Positions 1-8,000 of a stretch of 64,000 bases of DNA are shown here, piece by piece. The position numbers and the translations under genes were made by a program. The notes under the pieces are model-generated. The model did no database searches. It saw only the letters and a program-made list of their open reading frames with translations, and was not told the DNA's origin. The stretch covers positions 3,055,926-3,119,925 of the forward strand of contig CP051233.1 in NCBI GenBank assembly GCA_017792425.1. The letters run 5' to 3'. This DNA comes from Thalassovita sp. (lineage in GTDB: Bacteria > Pseudomonadota > Alphaproteobacteria > Rhodobacterales > Rhodobacteraceae). Each line of letters starts with the position of its first letter. Position 1 is the first letter of the stretch.

Positions 1-1
1 G

Positions 2-304
2 CGCGGCAACACCGACATCCCGTTGCAGGACGCGATTGACCGGCTGCTGTACCGTCAGGCCATCGAAACCCTGCGCTGCCTGAACGAAGGCGTCCTGCGC
101 ACAGAGGTCGAGGCGAACCTTGGCGGCATTTTTGCCATCGGCTTCCCGGCCCATACCGGCGGGGCGATCCAGTTCATCCGGGGCATCGGGATTGACGCTT
201 TCGCCACCCGCGCCGCCGAACTGGCGGACAAGTACGGCGAACGGTTTGCCCTGCCTGGCAGCGCCTATGACATTCTGCGCCAGAAAAAGGCGCAGGCGGC
301 ATGA
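2..304 (+). CDS. 3-hydroxyacyl-CoA dehydrogenase, C-terminal fragment (cut by window edge)
   Basis: The frame is already open at base 2 and runs to a TGA at 302-304, so this is the last ~100 residues of a longer gene. The fragment matches the C-terminal helical domain of FadB/FadJ-type hydroxyacyl-CoA dehydrogenases: it has the FAIGFPAHTGG stretch, equivalent to FAPWTGGPYSW in the full-length paralogue at 39217-41418, followed by the L..KYGERF segment. The enzyme would oxidise 3-hydroxyacyl-CoA with NAD+. Its stop overlaps the next start (ATGA), which indicates translational coupling with the racemase gene. The N-terminal part lies outside the window, so whether it also has a hydratase domain is unknown. 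Confidence 0.8.
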   Translation, partial: RGNTDIPLQDAIDRLLYRQAIETLRCLNEGVLRTEVEANLGGIFAIGFPAHTGGAIQFIRGIGIDAFATRAAELADKYGERFALPGSAYDILRQKKAQAA

Positions 305-1431
305 CCAACGGACCACTTCACGGCCTTCGGGTTGTTGAAATGGCAGGTATCGGCCCCGCCCCTCTGGCGGGGCAGTTCCTGTCCGATCTGGGTGCGCAGG
401 TCACACTGATCACCCGCAAATCCGGCAAGGCCAACAAGGCCGACATCAACAACCGGGGCAAGCGATCCATCGCGCTGAACCTGAAGGATGCACAAGGAAT
501 AGAGGCCGCAATGCGCCTGATCGGCACCGCCGACGTGCTGATCGAGGGCTTTCGCCCCGGCGTGATGGAGCGCATGGGCCTTGGCCCCGACGACTGCCTG
601 CGTGAAAACCCCCGCCTTGTCTATGGCCGCATGACGGGCTGGGGCCAGACCGGCCCCATGTCGCAGATGGCCGGGCACGACATCAACTATCTGGGCATTA
701 CCGGTGTGCTGCACGCCATCGGCAAGAAAGATCTGCCGCCGATCCCGCCCCTGAACATTGGCGCGGATTACGCGGGCGGGACGATGTTCCTGCTGCTGGG
801 CCTCCTGTCGGCCCTGTTCGAACGCCAGCATTCCGGGCGCGGGCAGGTGATCGACGCGGCGATGGTGGACGGGGCACCGGCCCTGCTGGCGCTGATCCAT
901 TCCATGATCGCCATGGGCCAATGGGGTGAACAGCGCGAAAGCAACTGGCTGGACGGTGGCGCGCCCTTCTATCGCAGCTATGAATGCGCGGACGGCAAAT
1001 ACGTCTCGGTCGGTCCGCTGGAACCGCAGTTCCACGCGCAGCTGCTGGACCTTGCCGGATTGCCGCCGGACCATCAGGCCAGCCAGATGAACACCGCCGA
1101 ATGGCCGCAACGTCACGATGACTATGCACAAGTCTTTCGTCGCAAAACCCGCGACGAATGGGCAAAACTGTTCGACGGCACAGATGCCTGCGTTGCCCCC
1201 GTGCTGACATGGTCCGAAGCACCGCTGCATCCGCATATGCAGGCGCGCGGCGTGTTCACCCAGGTGGATGGCGTCACGCAGGTCACCCCTGCCCCGCGGT
1301 TCAGCCGCTCTGCACCCGGCCCGGTGGGAAAACCGCCCGCGCCCGGCGCCGATACGGAAACCGTTCTGGCCGAACTTGGCTATGACGCTGATACGATTGC
1401 AGGGCTGCGCGACAGCGGCACCCTGACCTGA
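301..1431 (+). CDS. alpha-methylacyl-CoA racemase (CaiB/BaiF CoA-transferase family)
   Basis: This 376-residue protein belongs to the CaiB/BaiF family and specifically resembles alpha-methylacyl-CoA racemases, which interconvert (R)- and (S)-2-methylacyl-CoA so that branched chains can enter beta-oxidation. The GHDINY motif places a histidine at residue 126 and the NIGADYAGG motif an aspartate at 156. These are the same numbers as the catalytic pair described for the Mycobacterium tuberculosis racemase MCR (recalled). GRGQVIDAAMVDG is the usual family segment. It overlaps the upstream dehydrogenase by 4 bases and is followed 9 bases later by an enoyl-CoA hydratase, so it sits in an acyl-CoA degradation operon. 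A CoA-transferase role is less likely because of the His/Asp pair. Confidence 0.88.
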   Translation: MTNGPLHGLRVVEMAGIGPAPLAGQFLSDLGAQVTLITRKSGKANKADINNRGKRSIALNLKDAQGIEAAMRLIGTADVLIEGFRPGVMERMGLGPDDCLRENPRLVYGRMTGWGQTGPMSQMAGHDINYLGITGVLHAIGKKDLPPIPPLNIGADYAGGTMFLLLGLLSALFERQHSGRGQVIDAAMVDGAPALLALIHSMIAMGQWGEQRESNWLDGGAPFYRSYECADGKYVSVGPLEPQFHAQLLDLAGLPPDHQASQMNTAEWPQRHDDYAQVFRRKTRDEWAKLFDGTDACVAPVLTWSEAPLHPHMQARGVFTQVDGVTQVTPAPRFSRSAPGPVGKPPAPGADTETVLAELGYDADTIAGLRDSGTLT

Positions 1432-1440
1432 GGAGGAAAC

Positions 1441-2226
1441 ATGACTAAGGATTTCAACGGCGTCCTGAAACTTGAAACCGACGGGGCCATCGCCACCGTT
1501 ACCCTGACCCGCCCCGATGCCTTTAACGCCATCAACGCCGACCTGCGCCGCGCCCTGATTGATGTGGTGGCCCATATCGATACGCTGGATAATATCCGCG
1601 TCGTGATCCTGAAAGGCGAAGGCCGCGGCTTCTGCGCCGGGGCCGATCTGAAGGGTGGTCTGGACGGGCTGTCCACCGATCACCTGCTGGAAGCCGAATA
1701 TCGCCCCAGCCTTGTCGGTATCGCCAATTCGTCGAAACTGTGGATCGCACAGGTTCACGGTGCCGCCGCTGGTGTAGGCGCAGCCTTTGCGATGAACTGC
1801 GACATGGTGGTTATGGCCGATAACGCCTCGATCTACATGGCCTTCGCGGCAATCGCGCTGGTGCCGGATGGCGGCAACACCTGGCTGCTGCTGAAAGGCA
1901 TGGGATATCACCGCGCCCTGCAAGCCATCATCGAAGGCCGCAAAATTCCAGCCGCAGAATGTCTGCAATACGGGCTGGTCAATCAGATCGTCCCCGAGGA
2001 CGAACTGGACACCGCCACCCACGATCTGGCCGCCCGCATTGCCCTCGCCGCCCCGCTGGCCGCTGCCGGCGCCAAGAAAATCCTGCGCAACATTGGCGAG
2101 GCTTCTTTCTCCGAAGCGTTTACCCAAGAAGCACAGATTCAGGGAAAACTGACACACAGCGCCGACTTCCACGAAGGCGTTCAGGCCTTCATCGAAAAAC
2201 GTAAACCAGTATTCAAAGGCCAGTAA
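1441..2226 (+). CDS. enoyl-CoA hydratase/isomerase family protein
   Basis: This 261-residue crotonase-fold protein has the usual family length. The oxyanion-hole segment is GRGFCAGADLKGG (about residues 60-72), and a second conserved stretch lies at HGAAAGVGAAFAMNCDMV. It should act on the CoA thioester of an unsaturated acyl chain in beta-oxidation. At the position where classical hydratases carry the second catalytic glutamate the sequence reads ALVPDGGNTWLL, with aspartate and no clear glutamate, so it may be an isomerase or another crotonase activity. The start has a strong AGGAGG ribosome-binding site five bases upstream. It lies between the racemase and a nitronate monooxygenase gene in the same orientation. 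Confidence 0.87.
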   Translation: MTKDFNGVLKLETDGAIATVTLTRPDAFNAINADLRRALIDVVAHIDTLDNIRVVILKGEGRGFCAGADLKGGLDGLSTDHLLEAEYRPSLVGIANSSKLWIAQVHGAAAGVGAAFAMNCDMVVMADNASIYMAFAAIALVPDGGNTWLLLKGMGYHRALQAIIEGRKIPAAECLQYGLVNQIVPEDELDTATHDLAARIALAAPLAAAGAKKILRNIGEASFSEAFTQEAQIQGKLTHSADFHEGVQAFIEKRKPVFKGQ

Positions 2227-2230
2227 GCAG

Positions 2231-3214
2231 ATGACACTTCCCGCTGTATTCGACACGCTGCGCATCCCGCTGATCGGCAGCCCGCTGTTCATCGTCTCCA
2301 ACCCCGATCTTGTGATCGCCCAGTGCAAGGCCGGGATCGTCGGATCGTTCCCGGCGCTGAACGCGCGCGAAAAGGAAGGCAACGACCTGGACGAATGGCT
2401 GTCGCGCATCACCGACACGCTGGCCGCGCATACCGCCGCCCATCCCGACCGCCCTGCCGCCCCCTTCGCCGTGAACCAGATCGTGCACAAATCCAACACC
2501 CGTCTGGAACGCGACGTTGAGCTGTGCGTGAAACACAAGGTGCCGGTCTGGATCACCTCTCTGGGCGCGCAGGAATGGGTGTACGAGGCCGCGCATTCCG
2601 TGGGCGCCGTGGTCCTGCATGACATCATCAACGACAAGTTCGCCCACAAGGCGATCGAAAAGGGCGCGGACGGCCTGATCGCCGTGGCCGCCGGGGCGGG
2701 CGGGCACGCGGGCGCGCTGTCGCCGCTGGCGCTGATCCAGGAAATCCGCGAATGGTTCGACGGCCCGCTGTTCCTGTCGGGCGCCATCGGGCGCGGCGAT
2801 TCCATCCTGGCCGCCCAGGCGATGGGCGCGGATGGCGGCTATGCCGGGTCGGCCTTCATCGCCACCGAAGAGGCGAACGCCGTCGAAGGTTACAAGAAGA
2901 TGATCGCCGAAAGCGGCGCGTCGGACATCGTCTATTCCAACCTCTTCACCGGGGTCTGGGGCAACTACCTGAAGCCTTCGATCGCCGCGGCGGGCATGGA
3001 TCCCGACAACCTGGAAATCTCGGACCCGTCCAAGATGAACTTCGGCGAAAACCGCGAAAAACCCAAAAGCTGGTCCACGATCTGGGGATCGGGCCAGGGC
3101 ATCGGCGCGATCAAGCAAGTCGTGCCCACCGCGCAACTGGTGGACCGTCTGGCCGAGGAATATTTCGCCGCCGCCGACCGGCTGGCCGCGCAGGTCGCCC
3201 ACTACCGGCGTTGA
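2231..3214 (+). CDS. nitronate monooxygenase (2-nitropropane dioxygenase family)
   Basis: This 327-residue FMN-dependent TIM-barrel protein matches the NPD/nitronate monooxygenase family, which oxidises alkyl nitronates to carbonyl compounds and nitrite. Family segments visible are PLFIVSNPDLVIAQCKAGIVGSFP near the N-terminus, the glycine-rich AVAAGAGGHAG (phosphate binding) in the middle and FLSGAIGRGDSILAAQAMGADGGYAGSAF. It starts 4 bases after the hydratase stop and is the last gene of the operon, ahead of a terminator. Members beside acyl-CoA genes in this group are often of unknown true substrate, and detoxification of a nitro compound is only inferred from the family. Confidence 0.85.
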   Translation: MTLPAVFDTLRIPLIGSPLFIVSNPDLVIAQCKAGIVGSFPALNAREKEGNDLDEWLSRITDTLAAHTAAHPDRPAAPFAVNQIVHKSNTRLERDVELCVKHKVPVWITSLGAQEWVYEAAHSVGAVVLHDIINDKFAHKAIEKGADGLIAVAAGAGGHAGALSPLALIQEIREWFDGPLFLSGAIGRGDSILAAQAMGADGGYAGSAFIATEEANAVEGYKKMIAESGASDIVYSNLFTGVWGNYLKPSIAAAGMDPDNLEISDPSKMNFGENREKPKSWSTIWGSGQGIGAIKQVVPTAQLVDRLAEEYFAAADRLAAQVAHYRR

Positions 3215-3257
3215 CACCAGGGGCTGCCCGTTGCTCCCGTGGCGGGTGGTCCCAATC

Positions 3258-3300
3258 GGGGGCGGTACGGTTCTGAGGGGGGCCGTCCGCCCCCTTTATT
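3258..3300 (+). terminator. terminator of the acyl-CoA operon
   Basis: GGGGGCGG plus ACGG (3258-3270, one bulged T) pairs with CCGTCCGCCCCC (3283-3294) and is followed by TTTATT. It begins 44 bases after the nitronate monooxygenase stop and abuts the 3' end of the convergent cueR-like gene. Confidence 0.65.
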
Positions 3301-3694
3301 CCCCGTCCTTGCCCGCCGCCAGATCGGCCAGGATCGGGCAATCGGGCCGGTGATCCCCCGCGCAGGCGGACACCAGCCCGGCCAGCGTCGCCCGCATTTC
3401 CTGCAATTCCGCCAGTTTCTGATCAATCCGGTCCAGTTGCGCCCGCGCGATCTGTTTCACATCGGCGCTGGCACGCGAGCGGTCCTCGTAGAGCGCCATC
3501 AGGTCGCGACAATCCTCTATGCTGAATCCCAGCGCGCGCGACCTGCCCAGGAACGCCAGCTTGTGCAGGTCATTGGTGTTGTACTGGCGATAGCCGTTGT
3601 CGTGCCGGTCCGGTTTCACCAGGCCGATATCCTCGTAGTAACGGATGGTCTTGGCCGGCAGACCCGACAGTTTCGACACTTCCCCGATATTCAT
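3296..3694 (-). CDS. cueR: CueR-like MerR-family copper-responsive regulator
   Basis: This 132-residue MerR-family activator has an N-terminal winged helix (MNIGEVSKLSG, TIRYYEDIGL), a dimerisation coiled coil (about residues 75-110) and a C-terminal metal loop with cysteines in ACAGDHRPDCPIL. Two cysteines in that spacing are the hallmark of the Cu(I)/Ag(I)-sensing CueR/HmrR branch. I chose the ATG at 3694 because an AAGGA motif precedes it; an in-frame TTG at 3715 would add seven residues. It starts 5 bases after the copA stop and is probably cotranscribed with it. It should distort the 19-bp-spaced promoters found in the 6195-6283 gap when Cu(I) is bound. Confidence 0.9.
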   Translation of the reverse strand: MNIGEVSKLSGLPAKTIRYYEDIGLVKPDRHDNGYRQYNTNDLHKLAFLGRSRALGFSIEDCRDLMALYEDRSRASADVKQIARAQLDRIDQKLAELQEMRATLAGLVSACAGDHRPDCPILADLAAGKDGE

Positions 3695-3698
3695 GTCC

Positions 3699-6164
3699 TT
3701 ATCCTTTCGCTTCAATTCCCGCCACGTCGGCTTCCGGGCGCGCCCCGCGCAGCCGCAGGGCGTTGGACAGCACGAACACGCTGGACATCGCCATCGCCCC
3801 GGCCGCCAGCATCGGTGACAGTTGCCAGCCGAACAGTGGATAGAACAGCCCCGCCGCCACCGGAATCAGCGCCGTGTTATAGCCGAACGCCCAGAACAGG
3901 TTCTGCCTGATGTTGCGCATGGTCCGGCCAGAGATGCCGAACGCATTCACCACCCCTTTCAGGTCACCGGACATCAGCACCACATCCGCCGATTCAATCG
4001 CCACGTCCGTGCCGGACCCGATGGCGATCCCCACATCCGCATGGGCCAGCGCCGGGGCGTCGTTGATCCCGTCACCGACAAAGGCCACCTTGCGCCCGCC
4101 GTCGCGCAGCCTGTCCAGCGCCTCGACCTTGCCTTGCGGTAGAACTTCGGCCACCACGTGATCAATGCCCAGTTGCGCGGCGATGGCATGGGCCGTGGCG
4201 CGGTTGTCGCCTGTGATCATCGCCACCTGCAATCCGCGCGCGTGCAGCGCCGCGATCACCGGTTTCGTCGTCGGCTTGATCGGGTCCGAAACCGCGATCA
4301 CCGCTGCGATCTGTCCGTCGATGGCCGCGTAAAGCGGGGTCTTGCCACCCTCGGCCAGTTCTTTCGCCGCGTCGGCCAGCGCGCCCATGTCCACCTTGCG
4401 CCGCTGCATCAGCCGGTCCGCGCCCACCATCACCCGCGCGCCGTCCACCGTGCCCAGCACGCCGTACCCGGTGACGGACCCGAAGTCCTTCACCGCTGCG
4501 ACAGGTTTGCCCCAGCCCTCGACGATGGCCCGCGCGATCGGGTGTTCCGACAGCGCCTCCAGGGCCGCGACCTTGGCCAGCACATCATCGCGCGCGAACC
4601 CCTCGGCCACGATGAAATCAGTCAGCGCGGGGTGACCCTCGGTCAGGGTGCCGGTCTTGTCCACCGCCACCACGTCCACGCCCTGCAACGCCTGCAGCGC
4701 ATCGCCCTTGCGGAACAGCACGCCCATTTCCGCCGCGCGCCCGGTGCCCACCATGATCGAGGTCGGCGTCGCCAGTCCCATCGCACAGGGGCATGCGATG
4801 ATCAGCACCGCGACCCCCGCCACCAGCGCATGCGACAGCGCCGGGGACGGCCCGAACGCGGCCCAGGCCAGCACCGTCAGCGCGGCCACGCCCATCACCA
4901 CCGGCACGAACCACAGGGTGATGCGGTCCACCAGTCCCTGGATCGGCAGCTTGGCCCCCTGCGCCTGTTCGACCATGCGGATGATCTGGGCCAGCATCGT
5001 ATCGTTGCCCACCTTGGTGGCACGGAACCGCAGGCTGCCGGTACCGTTCACCGTGCCACCCACCACGCTTGCACCCGGCTCTTTCGCGACCGGGATCGGT
5101 TCGCCTGTGATCATGCTTTCATCCACATAGGACGCGCCCTCGATCACCGCGCCATCCACGGCGATGCGCTCACCGGGCCGCACCAGCACCACGTCACCGG
5201 GCTGCACATCTTCCACCGCGACATCCACTGCGCCGCCGTCCCGTTCCACCCGCGCGGTTTTCACCTGCAGCCCCAACAGCTTGCGGATGGCCTGCCCGGT
5301 GCGCCCCTTGGCGCGCGCCTCCAGGAACCGGCCCAGCAGGATCAGCACAACGATCACCGCAGCGGATTCATAGTAGACCACCTGCGACGTCCCCGGCAGC
5401 AGCCCCGGCGCGAATGTCGCCACGACAGAGAACCCATAGGCCGCCGCCGTCCCGACCGCGACCAGAGAATTCATGTCCGGCGCGCCCTTCAGCAGCGCCG
5501 GAAAGCCCTTGAGGTAGAACTGCCGCCCCGGCCCGACCAGCACGATGGACGTCAGCACGAATTGCAGCACCCAACTGGTCTGCTGGCCGATGGTCATGGT
5601 GATCCAGTGGTGGAACGGCGGAAACAGGTGCCCGCCCATTTCGATCACGAACACCGGCAGGGTCAGCACCGCCGCCAGCATCAGTCGCCCGCGCAGCGCC
5701 TTGGCCTCTTCCTCCTTGCGGTTCTCGACCCGCTTGGCCGCCGTATCCCGCAGCTTGGCCGGATAGCCCGCCTCTTTCGCCGCCCGCAGCAACGCCGCCA
5801 CATCCACCGCCCCTTCGGCGAAATCCACCTTCGCCGTCTCGCTGGCCAGGTTGACCGCGACACCGGCCACCCCCGGCACCGCCTCCAGCGCCTTGTCCAC
5901 CCGCCCCACGCAGGACGCGCAGGTCATGCCCTCGATATCCAGCGTGACCGAGGTCATCCGCGCCGGATAGCCCGCCGATTTCAGCATCGCGACAAGCCCC
6001 GTCAGGTCGGCCGGGTCATCATAGGTGACGCGCGCGGTTTCGGTGGCCAGGTTCACGGCCGCCTCGGACACGCCCCGCACGCCCGACAACGCCTTTTCAA
6101 CCCGCCCGACACAGGCGGCACAGGTCATGCCCTCGATCTGCAAAGTGGTGGTGTGGGCGGTCAT
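3699..6164 (-). CDS. copA: copper-exporting P1B-type ATPase CopA
   Basis: This 821-residue protein pumps Cu(I) out of the cytoplasm. It has two N-terminal metal-binding domains (GMTCAAC at about residues 12-18 and GMTCASC near 80), eight predicted membrane segments with the ion-binding IACPCAMG motif, the phosphorylation motif DKTGTLTEG, the TGE-type actuator motif ITGEPIPV and the hinge GDGINDAPAL. All catalytic motifs are intact. The start at 6164 is preferred over an ATG at 6194 because it has a GGAG ribosome site and because the CueR-type promoter places the transcript start at about 6188. It is followed by the cueR-like gene. Confidence 0.95.
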   Translation of the reverse strand: MTAHTTTLQIEGMTCAACVGRVEKALSGVRGVSEAAVNLATETARVTYDDPADLTGLVAMLKSAGYPARMTSVTLDIEGMTCASCVGRVDKALEAVPGVAGVAVNLASETAKVDFAEGAVDVAALLRAAKEAGYPAKLRDTAAKRVENRKEEEAKALRGRLMLAAVLTLPVFVIEMGGHLFPPFHHWITMTIGQQTSWVLQFVLTSIVLVGPGRQFYLKGFPALLKGAPDMNSLVAVGTAAAYGFSVVATFAPGLLPGTSQVVYYESAAVIVVLILLGRFLEARAKGRTGQAIRKLLGLQVKTARVERDGGAVDVAVEDVQPGDVVLVRPGERIAVDGAVIEGASYVDESMITGEPIPVAKEPGASVVGGTVNGTGSLRFRATKVGNDTMLAQIIRMVEQAQGAKLPIQGLVDRITLWFVPVVMGVAALTVLAWAAFGPSPALSHALVAGVAVLIIACPCAMGLATPTSIMVGTGRAAEMGVLFRKGDALQALQGVDVVAVDKTGTLTEGHPALTDFIVAEGFARDDVLAKVAALEALSEHPIARAIVEGWGKPVAAVKDFGSVTGYGVLGTVDGARVMVGADRLMQRRKVDMGALADAAKELAEGGKTPLYAAIDGQIAAVIAVSDPIKPTTKPVIAALHARGLQVAMITGDNRATAHAIAAQLGIDHVVAEVLPQGKVEALDRLRDGGRKVAFVGDGINDAPALAHADVGIAIGSGTDVAIESADVVLMSGDLKGVVNAFGISGRTMRNIRQNLFWAFGYNTALIPVAAGLFYPLFGWQLSPMLAAGAMAMSSVFVLSNALRLRGARPEADVAGIEAKG

Positions 6165-6194
6165 GGCAGTCTCCTTCACCGAAAGCCTGCCCAT

Positions 6195-6225
6195 CAGATA
6201 ATGCTTCCATCAACTGGAAGGTCAA
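6195..6225 (-). promoter_or_regulatory. CueR-type promoter for copA-cueR
   Basis: Read on the minus strand this is TTGACC (6225-6220), a 19-base spacer containing the dyad TTCCA...TGGAA, then TATCTG (6200-6195). A 19-bp spacer with an internal dyad is the defining architecture of MerR/CueR-activated promoters. The 13 bases ACTGGAAGGTCAA on the plus strand (6213-6225) recur inverted at 6253-6265. Confidence 0.8.
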
Positions 6226-6252
6226 GGGCCACAAATAAACTTCTTTCGCCTA

Positions 6253-6283
6253 TTGACCTTCCAGTAGGGGATAGGCCCATCTA
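6253..6283 (+). promoter_or_regulatory. CueR-type promoter for copZ
   Basis: TTGACC (6253-6258), a 19-base spacer and CATCTA (6278-6283). The first 13 bases, TTGACCTTCCAGT, are the exact reverse complement of the element driving copA. The right half of the dyad (GGATAG) is less perfect, so binding may be weaker than at the copA side. Confidence 0.68.
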
Positions 6284-6302
6284 CCCGAGAAAGGAGATCA
6301 CC

Positions 6303-6500
6303 ATGACCAAGTTCAACGTCCCGAAAATGAGCTGCGGCCACTGCACCGCCGCGATTGAAAAATCCGTAAAAGCCGCGGACCCGACCGCCCTGCTGAGCTT
6401 TGACCTGACCCAGCGCACAGTGGAAATCGACAGCGCCGATGACGCTTCTTCCCTGATCGCCGCAATCAAGGACGCCGGGTTCGAGGCCAGCGCCACCTGA
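6303..6500 (+). CDS. copZ: CopZ-like copper chaperone (heavy-metal-associated domain)
   Basis: This 65-residue single-domain protein contains MSCGHC at residues 9-14, the CxxC Cu(I) site of HMA/Atx1-fold chaperones, and ends IKDAGFEAS like other members. It would carry Cu(I) to the N-terminal domains of CopA or to the sensor. AAAGGAG lies seven bases before the ATG. It is the only gene between the divergent copper promoters and the convergent cbiZ and has its own CueR-type promoter. Confidence 0.9.
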   Translation: MTKFNVPKMSCGHCTAAIEKSVKAADPTALLSFDLTQRTVEIDSADDASSLIAAIKDAGFEASAT

Positions 6501-6505
6501 TCCCG

Positions 6506-6563
6506 TTTTTTGTTGGCCCCAATACCCTGGGTGGAGGCCGAAGGCCGGGGGGCAGCGCCCCCT
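6506..6563 (-). repeat. dispersed intergenic element, copy A
   Basis: On the minus strand a GC-rich hairpin region (GGGGGCGCTGCCCCC, then GGCCTTCGGCC) is followed by CCCAGGGTATT, four Gs, and CCAACAAAAAA. The same order, hairpin-CAGGGTATT-CCAAGAAAAA, occurs at 18783-18873 and 41517-41567. This copy fills the gap between the convergent genes copZ and cbiZ. Confidence 0.6.
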
Positions 6564-6579
6564 GTCCCCGCCCGGTTTG

Positions 6580-7245
6580 TCAGACCACCGTCAACCCCGG
6601 CCCGGTCGCACCCGGGCTGACCATCCAGTCCTGCGCGCCCTGCAACACCGCATCGTAAACCGCCCGCCCCAGCGCATGACCCACCGCCGTGTGCAGCCCG
6701 GCATATTGCCCCACACCGTCCGGCGCGGCTACGGCGATGCAATCGGTCCCGGTGCCGGTGGCAATCCCGGTGGGCAGGGTCAGTCCCGTCTCCATCACCG
6801 CCGCCGTGCGCGCCTGCGTGGCGATGCTGACGGCCTCCAGCAGGGCGGTATCCGTCAGCCCTTCGGACACCCGCACCGCCACGTTGATCGTCCCCCAGGC
6901 GGACGGGTCGCGCGCAAACCGCGTGCCCACCCGTTCGGCGTTCGACAGGCCCACCGTCGCCACCGCCTGCGCCGTCACCCCGTCCACCGTGGCGATGGTC
7001 TGCGTCACCGCCCGCACATCGCGCGAGGTCAGGAAACACACCGCGTCCTGCGCGCCGCGTTCCGTCAGCACGCCCGACAGCCAGTCCTGCACATCCAGGT
7101 CACGCGGCAGGTCGGCGTTACGCACCTCGCGCCACAGGATACGGCGGGCGGTCACCAGCCCGGGCCTGTTGATCGCCCAGCTTAACACACGCATCCTCTG
7201 GCCAAGGTCAAAGGTGATCCACGGGCGATCCAACGTCACGGTCAT
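6580..7245 (-). CDS. cbiZ: adenosylcobinamide amidohydrolase
   Basis: This 221-residue protein matches the CbiZ family, which cleaves the aminopropanol arm of adenosylcobinamide or pseudocobalamin to give adenosylcobyric acid, so that an imported corrinoid can be rebuilt with the cell's own lower ligand. Recognisable segments are CFLTSRDV, VGLSNAERVG, GTINVAV and the glycine-rich LPTGIATGTGTDCIAV, with VGHALGRAVYDAV near the end. The start at 7245 overlaps the btuD stop by four bases (ATGA), making it the last gene of the riboswitch-controlled uptake operon. Rhodobacter sphaeroides is known to have such a CbiZ. The assignment rests on family features plus this context. Confidence 0.88.
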   Translation of the reverse strand: MTVTLDRPWITFDLGQRMRVLSWAINRPGLVTARRILWREVRNADLPRDLDVQDWLSGVLTERGAQDAVCFLTSRDVRAVTQTIATVDGVTAQAVATVGLSNAERVGTRFARDPSAWGTINVAVRVSEGLTDTALLEAVSIATQARTAAVMETGLTLPTGIATGTGTDCIAVAAPDGVGQYAGLHTAVGHALGRAVYDAVLQGAQDWMVSPGATGPGLTVV

Positions 7246-8000
7246 CGCACCACCTCCAGCGGTTGGAACACCGGGCCTTGATCCGTTTGCTTGAAATGCG
7301 CGGAAATGCCGAAATGGTCGCGCAGGTTCTGCGCTGTCAGCACGTCCGGGGGCGCGCCATCCGCCACCAGCCGCCCCCCGGCCAACATCACCAGCCGCGT
7401 GCAATGCCGCACCGCCAGCCCTAGGTCGTGGATCGACACCATCACCGATTTTCCCTGCGCCGCGACCTGCTGAAAGCATTGCATGGTCTGGATCTGGTGC
7501 GCCGGGTCCAGCCCGGCAATCGGTTCGTCCGCCAGCACCAGCGGCGTATCCTGCGCCAGCGTCCGGGCGATCAGCGCGCGGGTCTGCTCGCCCCCGGACA
7601 GGCGGGTCGCGTTGCGGTGGCGCAGCGGCTCCAGCCCCATCTGCGCCAGCGCCCGGCCCACGGCGGCGCGATCCTCTGCCCGCGCGGCCTGCCCTGTGCC
7701 CAGGTGCGGGATGCGGCCCAGCGTCACCAGCACCTCGACCGTCACCGGCCAGGCGATTTCATGGCTTTGCGGCATCCACGCCGCGTGACGCGCCCGCGCC
7801 CGAGGCGCCATTTCCGCCAGCGAACTGCGCCCCTGCGCCGCCACCAGCCCCAGCGCCGCCCGCATCAGCGTGGTCTTGCCCGCACCGTTGGGGCCGATCA
7901 GCCCCACGACCTCGCCCGCGCCGATGTCCAGCGACACGCCGCTGAACACCGGACGGTCACGCAGGGTGACGGCCATGTCGCGCAAGGAAAGCAGGGTCAT
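7242..8000 (-). CDS. btuD: corrinoid ABC transporter ATP-binding protein
   Basis: This 252-residue FecCD/BtuCD-type ATPase has Walker A GPNGAGKTT (about 36-44), signature LSGGEQTR (134-141), Walker B LVLADEPIAGLD (155-165) and the switch histidine in SIHDL. It powers import through the adjacent BtuC permease. The ATG at 8000 overlaps the permease stop by four bases and its own stop overlaps the cbiZ start. An open frame extends upstream to 8417 but lies inside btuC, so the later ATG is preferred. Confidence 0.9.
   Translation of the reverse strand: MTLLSLRDMAVTLRDRPVFSGVSLDIGAGEVVGLIGPNGAGKTTLMRAALGLVAAQGRSSLAEMAPRARARHAAWMPQSHEIAWPVTVEVLVTLGRIPHLGTGQAARAEDRAAVGRALAQMGLEPLRHRNATRLSGGEQTRALIARTLAQDTPLVLADEPIAGLDPAHQIQTMQCFQQVAAQGKSVMVSIHDLGLAVRHCTRLVMLAGGRLVADGAPPDVLTAQNLRDHFGISAHFKQTDQGPVFQPLEVVR

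Noticed and set aside
265..2805. A 846-residue open frame on the minus strand
   Set aside because: It runs antisense to the racemase, hydratase and nitronate monooxygenase genes, all with strong family motifs, and has no recognisable domain. It is a product of high GC and third-position bias.
4158..6302. A long plus-strand open frame running into copZ
   Set aside because: It is antisense to copA until 6302. Only the last 65 codons (6303-6500) have a ribosome site and an HMA motif.
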